Positions 58,990 to 64,000 of a stretch of DNA of 64,000 bases are shown piece by piece (position 1 is the first letter of the stretch; the number at the start of each line of letters is the position of its first letter). The stretch lies in assembly GCA_958295975.1 (NCBI GenBank), contig OY282446.1, positions 2,271,289 through 2,335,288 of the forward strand, written 5' to 3'. The notes under the pieces are model-generated. The model made no database searches. It was not told the origin of the DNA and worked only from the letters and a program-made list of their open reading frames with translations. The DNA comes from Tepidiformaceae bacterium (GTDB lineage Bacteria; Chloroflexota; Dehalococcoidia; Tepidiformales; Tepidiformaceae). A program made the position numbers and the translations under genes.

Positions 58990-59811
58990 CTAGCTCCGCG
59001 CCCAGGCGCGCGCGTCCTCCGTGGCCACCCAGTGCAGGGCGTTGTGCAGCAGCTTGCGGAAGCCCGCGTTCGCGTAGCAGTTCGGGCCGTCCCCGATCTG
59101 CATGGCCACGACGGGGCTGTTCCCGCTCTTCTTCGCCCACACCACCAGATCGCTGCCCTCCGGATGGTCCCAGTTCGCCTGTTCGGCGGCGGGCGCCAGC
59201 GGCGGCGGGTTGAAGTTCTCGCGCACCATCGGGTAGTCCGTGCGCATGAGCGGCAGGATGTCCGGCTGCGACTCGAAGCGCTTCGAGGTCAGGTACAGCT
59301 CGTCCTCGATCTCGAAGGGATCGACGCCGTCCAGCACGGGGTGGCCGGCGGCGGCGGCATCGGCGGAGACCGTGCCGCGGGGGTTGCCGCGCGGATCGGC
59401 GGCCCCGCCGCGGTAGCCGGAGCCCGGCGTCATCTCGCCCAGCACCTCGCCCTGCGTGAGCAGGAAGGAGGTGCCGCTCACCTCGCGCCAGCCGGGCCAG
59501 GCGGGCCACTGCACGATGGCGTGGTTGAGCATGACGATGCCCGTGCCGCGCTCCAGCAGGGCCGCGATGCTGCGCTGGTACTCCTCCGGCGCGGGCGCGA
59601 AGCTGGCCCCCCCGTCCGGGCTCTCCGTGCCCCACATGTCGTAGAAGAGCACGGCCTCGTACTCCGCCACGTTCTCCGGGCGCAGCATGACCTGCGCGGC
59701 GGGCTGCTCCACCTGCGTGGTGAGCAGCTCCGGGTTCGCGTCGAAGATGGCGTAGAACCCGTTGTAGTCGAACGGGTGCCCCTTCGTCACCACCAGCGTC
59801 TTCACGGCCAT
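58990..59811 (-). CDS. ThuA-like domain protein
   Basis: 273 residues, ATG 59811. Opening VKTLVVTKGHPFDYNGFYAIFD, then YEAVLFYDMWG, LLERGTGIVMLNHAIVQWPAW and HPVLDGVDPFEIEDELYLT form the class I glutamine-amidotransferase-like ThuA fold. The late LVVWAKKSGNSPVVAMQIGDGPNCYANAGFRKLLHNALHWVA is the usual end of such proteins. They occur in sugar-utilisation and oxidoreductase clusters; enzymatic activity is not established. It lies 30 bp downstream of the next SDR gene on the same strand. Confidence 0.88.
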   Translation of the reverse strand: MAVKTLVVTKGHPFDYNGFYAIFDANPELLTTQVEQPAAQVMLRPENVAEYEAVLFYDMWGTESPDGGASFAPAPEEYQRSIAALLERGTGIVMLNHAIVQWPAWPGWREVSGTSFLLTQGEVLGEMTPGSGYRGGAADPRGNPRGTVSADAAAAGHPVLDGVDPFEIEDELYLTSKRFESQPDILPLMRTDYPMVRENFNPPPLAPAAEQANWDHPEGSDLVVWAKKSGNSPVVAMQIGDGPNCYANAGFRKLLHNALHWVATEDARAWARS

Positions 59812-59841
59812 GAGTGCGCTCCTCTCCCTGATGCCCCCGCG

Positions 59842-60660
59842 CTAGCCCGCGGGGATGGCGTCGTAGGCCCCGAGGATGGCGGCGAAGCGCGCCTCCACCG
59901 CGGGCTGCGTCTCCGGATGGCTGAGCACGTACAGCTCGTTGCCCCGCACCGCCCGCACCACGCGCGCGGCCAGGTCCTCCGGCTCGATGATCGTCTGCGG
60001 CACGCCCTCGCCCTCCACGCGGTTCAGCGGCTCCGGCCCGCCGTACTCCTCGGGACGGTTGCGGCCCGCCTCCACGATGCGCGAGCGCACGCCCCCCGGG
60101 CAGACCACGGAGACGCCGATGCCGTGTTCGGCGAGGTCCAGCGCCAGCCCCTCGCTGAGGCCCACCACGCCGTACTTGGCCGTCGTGTAGGAGACGATGC
60201 CCGGCGTGGCCGCGGGCACCAGCCCGGCGATGGAGGCCGTGTTCACGATGTGCCCCCCCTCGCCCTGCGCCACCATACGCGGCAGGAACGCTTGGACGCC
60301 GTGGATGACGCCGTACAGGTCCACCCCCAGCACCCAGTCCCAGTCCGCCTCGGTCATGTCCTGCGCCAGCCGGAAGGTGACCACGCCGGCGTTGTTGCAG
60401 AGCACGTGCGCGCCGCCGAAGCCGTCCCACGCGGCGTCCGCGAGCGCCTGCATGGAGGCGCGGTCGGTCACGTCGTTCTCGACGGCGATGGCGCGCGCGC
60501 CCTCGGCCTCGACCGCGGCCACCGCCTCCGCCGCCATGTCCATCTCGATCTCGCCGATGACGACGTTCATGCCCTCTTTGGCGAAGGCCACGGCCATCGC
60601 CCTGCCGATGCCGCCGCCGCCGCCGGTGACGACGGCCACGCGCCCGCGAAGCTCTTCCAC
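59842..60660 (-). CDS. SDR-family oxidoreductase
   Basis: 272 residues, GTG 60660 with GGGAGGTG upstream. TGGGGGIGRAMAVAFAKEG, GEIEMDMAAEA, an NNAGVVTF motif, Ser in NTASIAGLVP and Tyr-xxx-Lys in SYTTAKYGVVGL. The C-terminal third is longer than FabG, with a GPEPLNRVEGEG insertion and YVLSHPETQPAVEARFAAI, as in a subgroup of actinobacterial-type SDRs. Substrate unknown. Probably co-transcribed with the ThuA-like gene. Confidence 0.92.
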   Translation of the reverse strand: MEELRGRVAVVTGGGGGIGRAMAVAFAKEGMNVVIGEIEMDMAAEAVAAVEAEGARAIAVENDVTDRASMQALADAAWDGFGGAHVLCNNAGVVTFRLAQDMTEADWDWVLGVDLYGVIHGVQAFLPRMVAQGEGGHIVNTASIAGLVPAATPGIVSYTTAKYGVVGLSEGLALDLAEHGIGVSVVCPGGVRSRIVEAGRNRPEEYGGPEPLNRVEGEGVPQTIIEPEDLAARVVRAVRGNELYVLSHPETQPAVEARFAAILGAYDAIPAG

Positions 60661-60865
60661 GCGAACACCTCCCGCGGCGCGGAGTCTGGCACGCCGCCCC
60701 CCGCGCGCGCAAGCGGCCGCGTGTGATACGGGGGCGCTGCGGTCCCCCGGGGTGGCCCGTCAGTGCATACGACTCGTCACCGTAGTCCAGGCCGGACGGC
60801 AGGTCGGGGGCAGTGAAGCGCGCGGGGCGGGGAGGCGGAAGGGGACGGCGTCACCGTCAAACGGC

Positions 60866-63800
60866 CTACTCGAAGTCCCAGCCGTCGGGGGAGCGCATGA
60901 GCTGTAGCGTCGGGAGCAGCTCCGTGGGATCCAGCCCCAAGGACTTGAGATGGAAGCGGTCGAGCTCCTCGATCAGATCGGGCTGGTGCTCGAAGAAGTC
61001 CACGTTGGGCCAGCGCTGGCCTGCGTTCAGCTTGGCCTTGCGGGAGGCGTCGATGGCGTCGATGAGTTCCTGGCCGAGGTAGAGGGCCCAGTCGCGCTCC
61101 TCGCCTTCGCGCCAGGCGTCGGGGATGGTGAAGGCGGCGTAGTCCGAGCGCTTGACATGGAAGCCGTCTCCGAAGGCGCGCCACCAGCCATAGGCGACAT
61201 GCCCGTTGAGCGCGGCCATGGCAAGCAGGCGCGCCTCCTCGTCGGGCAGCGGCAGCAGGATTTCCCCAGCCGGATCGCGCGTGCCCGGCGGCAGCGCGCT
61301 CACGAAGTACCCGGCGGTCGGCGGGAGCGACAGCGGGGACGTCTCGCCATTGGCGGCCCGCTCACGCAACTGGCCGATGGTGACGTCCTGTGCGGCAACC
61401 TTGCGGATCATCTCCGCCACTTTGTCATTCGGGACGCGCGGCCACTGTCCGCCCAACCATTCCTCGGTACCGTGGAGCCGGAGGCGGGGGCGGCGGCGCA
61501 ACACCGCAGTGCGATCACGGTCCCGCCAGCGCATCATCGCGTCGGCCTGGAGCGTGAACGTCGGCTCGCGCTCGCGCACGGCGGTGATGATCGTGGCCCG
61601 CTGGCGGTTCTTCCAGCCCTTGAAGAGGGGGTGCTGGTTGAAGATCGTGTCGGGGATGTTGTCGTAGGAGCGCACGCTCACGGAGCGGCAGCGCTCGGCG
61701 AAGATGGCGCGCAGGTCGCGCTCCTGCCGTCCGAAGGCGATGCTCAGCGGAACGACCAGCGCGACCGCGCCGCCATCCGGCCGAGCGAGGCCGAGGGCGG
61801 CCTCACAGAAGAGGGTGTACAGGTCCGCCGCGCCGGTGGTGCGATAGCCGCGCTCAGCGAGCGCAGTACGTTTCTCGTCGTCGATGTCCGAATTGCGGAA
61901 CGACTGGTAGGGCGGATTGCCGATCACGACGTCGAAGCCCGGCCAGCCCCGTTCATCCTGCGCGAACAGCAGGCGCGGGTCGATGCTGGCGGGCACGTCG
62001 TGGTCCATCTCCAGCAGGGGGTAGTCGGCGAGCGCCCGCAGTTCCGCCGCCGCGTCGGGGTGGAGCCACGCATCGTCCACGAGACGCCCGCGCAGTTCAT
62101 CCCGCTTGTCCCTGTCTTCGTTGCGGCGCGCGCGCTTGGCGGATTCGGTGGAGTCGCGCGGCCACTTCACGCGCACCTCCGCCAGCCCGCGGATGGCGTT
62201 TTCGAGTGCGTCGCGCGTCCAGCCGTTCGCGCCCAGCGTGCCATTGGCGCCGCGCGCGAACGGATCGTAGCCGTCACCGGGATGCGCGGCGAGCGTATCG
62301 GCGCAGGCGATGCGCGCCTCGAGGTTGGGCAGGGCGAGCGGGTCCGTCAGTTCACGCTCCGCGTGCCAGAGCGCGATGAAGAGCCGCAGGCGCGCGATCT
62401 GCGCGGCCATGGGATTGATGTCCTGCCCCATCAGCTGATACGTGATGATGGAACGGGTCACGGTGGAGCGGGACTCATGGCGCTCGTCCCCGTTGAGCTT
62501 GCCGAGCGCAGTTCGCAGCGCCTGAAGCACGGCCAGCAGGAACGCGCCGCTACCGGTAGCAGGATCGAAGATGCGCAGCCCGCCAATGCTCCCCAGCAGT
62601 CGCCGCCGCGTCTGCTCCCGCTCCGGTCCGCTGAGCGCGGGCGGAAGCGGAGCATCGGGATCGCGGAACAGGTCGAGCAGATCGTCATCGCGGACGGACG
62701 CGGGGGTTCGCGCGCGCACTGCCGCCGCCAGCGCGTCGGCGGCCATCTCGGCGGTCACGTCCATGGGCGTGTAGTAGGCCCCGTCCGGCGCCTTCAGCGT
62801 CTCATCCCCATCCCGTTCTTCCAACAGGGGGTCGGCCACGAGCTGCTCGAAAAGGTTGCTGAGCAGCTCGGGATCCAGCGTCTGCTCGCGCTCGCCGGGG
62901 CGCTGCTCGTCGGCGGTCCAGTGGTAGCGGGCGAGCACATCGAACAGGCCGGGTTCGCGTCCGTCTCTCCAATAGTGCGTGTCCGCGATGAAGAGGCGGT
63001 CATCGCCCACGCGCCGCTCGAAGAGGGAACCGTTGAGGAAGGGCACATCCGCGAACGCCTCGCGGGCGGCTTCGATGGAGTAGTCAGTCCGGTCCCGCTT
63101 CTCCCTGTTGAGCCGTTCGTGGAAGAGGTAGCGCAGCACCTCGCCGTGGTAGTCGCCGATTCCGCTCTCGGTGACGAACTGGCGGTCGAAGAGGGCAGGG
63201 GGAATATCGCCCTCTTCCTTCAGAATCCAGACGAACAGCGTCCGAATCAGGTGGCGCAACAGGATTTCGTGGCGCGCGTGCGTATCGGGCGTCTCGCGGA
63301 ACGCGCCGTCGTCGTGTCGCAGACCGCGCATCCATCGCCGGACTTCCTCGTAGAAGCCGCGCTGCAGGGGCAGCACGTCGAGCGCGTCCGCGAACGACTG
63401 GGGCTTGATCGTTTCCCGCCGCAGCAGCTCCAACACGCGAGCGGCGGCGTCCCGGGCGGCGGGCGGCGGCAGCTCGGGATCGAACGGCTGCGTCATGGAG
63501 ACGCGCCGATCCCGAGCAGTCGCGATGCGCGCAAGGGAACGACCACCGGGACCCGTCTGCCACACAAACGCGACGGCGATGCGCGAATCGGATTGCGCCG
63601 CGAAGGTACGCGCGCAGCGAGCCGCGTCCCCGCGACTGATGCCGCGTTCGTCGTACCCGAAGCGCACGGCGGCGATGCGCACGCGGGGCGGGAGCAGCGA
63701 GGGCTGCTGGACCCGCTCCAGCTCGACCTCCGGCCCGTCCCCGTGAGCGTGCGCCTGCCAGTCCACCAGCGCCTGATCGCGCGCGGCGCCCTGCAGTTCG

Positions 63801-64000
63801 CCAGCATCGACGGGCGGATGCGAGACGGAGACGGCACCGAGCGCCCGCAGCGCCTCACTCTCGTTCCCGACGGCGGCGGCAAGCGCCCGCAGCGCCCGTT
63901 CTCCCACGCCCCCCTGTCGCTGGCGGCCAGTCGTCGGAGCGAGAACGGCGAGCAGGGAGTCCAGCGGATCAAAGGACTCGCTTTCTCCACGCACGAGCGG
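60866..64000 (-). CDS. Eco57I-like N6-adenine DNA methylase/restriction protein (5' end outside window)
   Basis: More than 1,040 codons are open from the window edge to the stop at 60866. An N-terminal part (IAVAFVWQTGPGGRSLARIA) is followed by a helical region, then the methylase core. Motif I is FDPATGSGAFLLAVL and motif IV is NPPYQSF, the adenine-methylating type. AYYTPMDVTAEMAADAL precedes motif I. The C-terminal half resembles target-recognition parts of type IIG or BREX-PglX-like enzymes. Whether a nuclease domain is present upstream cannot be seen. GC is lower than in the operons before it. Confidence 0.85.
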   Translation of the reverse strand, partial: PLVRGESESFDPLDSLLAVLAPTTGRQRQGGVGERALRALAAAVGNESEALRALGAVSVSHPPVDAGELQGAARDQALVDWQAHAHGDGPEVELERVQQPSLLPPRVRIAAVRFGYDERGISRGDAARCARTFAAQSDSRIAVAFVWQTGPGGRSLARIATARDRRVSMTQPFDPELPPPAARDAAARVLELLRRETIKPQSFADALDVLPLQRGFYEEVRRWMRGLRHDDGAFRETPDTHARHEILLRHLIRTLFVWILKEEGDIPPALFDRQFVTESGIGDYHGEVLRYLFHERLNREKRDRTDYSIEAAREAFADVPFLNGSLFERRVGDDRLFIADTHYWRDGREPGLFDVLARYHWTADEQRPGEREQTLDPELLSNLFEQLVADPLLEERDGDETLKAPDGAYYTPMDVTAEMAADALAAAVRARTPASVRDDDLLDLFRDPDAPLPPALSGPEREQTRRRLLGSIGGLRIFDPATGSGAFLLAVLQALRTALGKLNGDERHESRSTVTRSIITYQLMGQDINPMAAQIARLRLFIALWHAERELTDPLALPNLEARIACADTLAAHPGDGYDPFARGANGTLGANGWTRDALENAIRGLAEVRVKWPRDSTESAKRARRNEDRDKRDELRGRLVDDAWLHPDAAAELRALADYPLLEMDHDVPASIDPRLLFAQDERGWPGFDVVIGNPPYQSFRNSDIDDEKRTALAERGYRTTGAADLYTLFCEAALGLARPDGGAVALVVPLSIAFGRQERDLRAIFAERCRSVSVRSYDNIPDTIFNQHPLFKGWKNRQRATIITAVREREPTFTLQADAMMRWRDRDRTAVLRRRPRLRLHGTEEWLGGQWPRVPNDKVAEMIRKVAAQDVTIGQLRERAANGETSPLSLPPTAGYFVSALPPGTRDPAGEILLPLPDEEARLLAMAALNGHVAYGWWRAFGDGFHVKRSDYAAFTIPDAWREGEERDWALYLGQELIDAIDASRKAKLNAGQRWPNVDFFEHQPDLIEELDRFHLKSLGLDPTELLPTLQLMRSPDGWDFE

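Noticed and set aside
60712-60865. Possible gene between the SDR and the methylase
   Set aside because: No frame with a start signal; a GC-rich spacer with nothing recognised in it.

Overview
The window is GC-rich (roughly 70% or more), densely packed bacterial chromosome. Several traits fit a Chloroflexota bacterium, possibly of the Dehalococcoidia/Tepidiformia or thermomicrobial type: substrate-binding lipoproteins whose lipobox cysteine is followed by Gly-Asp runs, FmdB, DUF2164, NfeD/SPFH, LLM and nitroreductase flavoproteins, many SDRs, P450s, and a short HisG with HisZ. This placement is inferred from gene content, not from a phylogeny. A murE gene means peptidoglycan is made. Both tRNA genes encode CCA.

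Layout. 1-5.3 kb: the end of an oligopeptide-type ABC permease pair faces a Tat-exported solute-binding lipoprotein and a D-aminoacylase-like amidohydrolase. 5.4-13.4 kb: redox and transport genes (nitroreductase, two P450s, an MFS exporter, a DUF3500 protein) and a LivK-type receptor carrying unusual 50-residue VWQ modules. 13.4-18.7 kb: a lower-GC patch with two stand-alone PD-(D/E)XK-type nuclease-like proteins around an LLM oxidoreductase and a second VWQ/LivK receptor, which is followed by a duplicated C-terminal scar. 18.8-28.4 kb: VOC protein, NfeD/SPFH pair, birA with an 18-codon peptide and terminator in front of it, and the housekeeping operon rpsB-tsf-pyrH-frr-uppS-cdsA. 28.4-34.3 kb: SDR, tRNA-Ser(UGA), fmdB-dtd-proS, tRNA-Phe(GAA), small membrane proteins, a lipoprotein apparently starting at CTG, and a broken VapBC-like locus. 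34.3-44 kb: peptidyl-prolyl isomerase, murE, a NUDIX hydrolase and a histidine operon (hisZ, a double-domain hisG, a phospholipase-C-like gene, hisD, hisC, hisB). 44-50 kb: a 51-residue cationic amphipathic peptide, a third P450, and a second complete DppBC-type transporter with its Tat lipoprotein receptor. 50-60.7 kb: small flavin-binding-type proteins, four SDR or ThuA-type genes, a NYN nuclease, a molybdopterin oxidoreductase and an epoxide hydrolase. 60.9-64 kb: most of an Eco57I-like methylase/restriction protein that runs off the window.

The genes describe a heterotrophic cell that imports peptides and other small organics through ABC systems and modifies organic substrates with P450s, SDRs, epoxide hydrolase and flavoenzymes. 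Restriction-like nuclease genes are scattered among these.

Gene expression has recurring peculiarities. Several genes have a TAnnnT-type -10 element only 6-7 nt before the start codon, which suggests leaderless mRNAs. Two downstream genes, tsf and a lipoprotein, appear to start at CTG while overlapping the upstream stop. Several convergent gene pairs overlap at their stops. No gene-free stretch exceeds about 300 bases.
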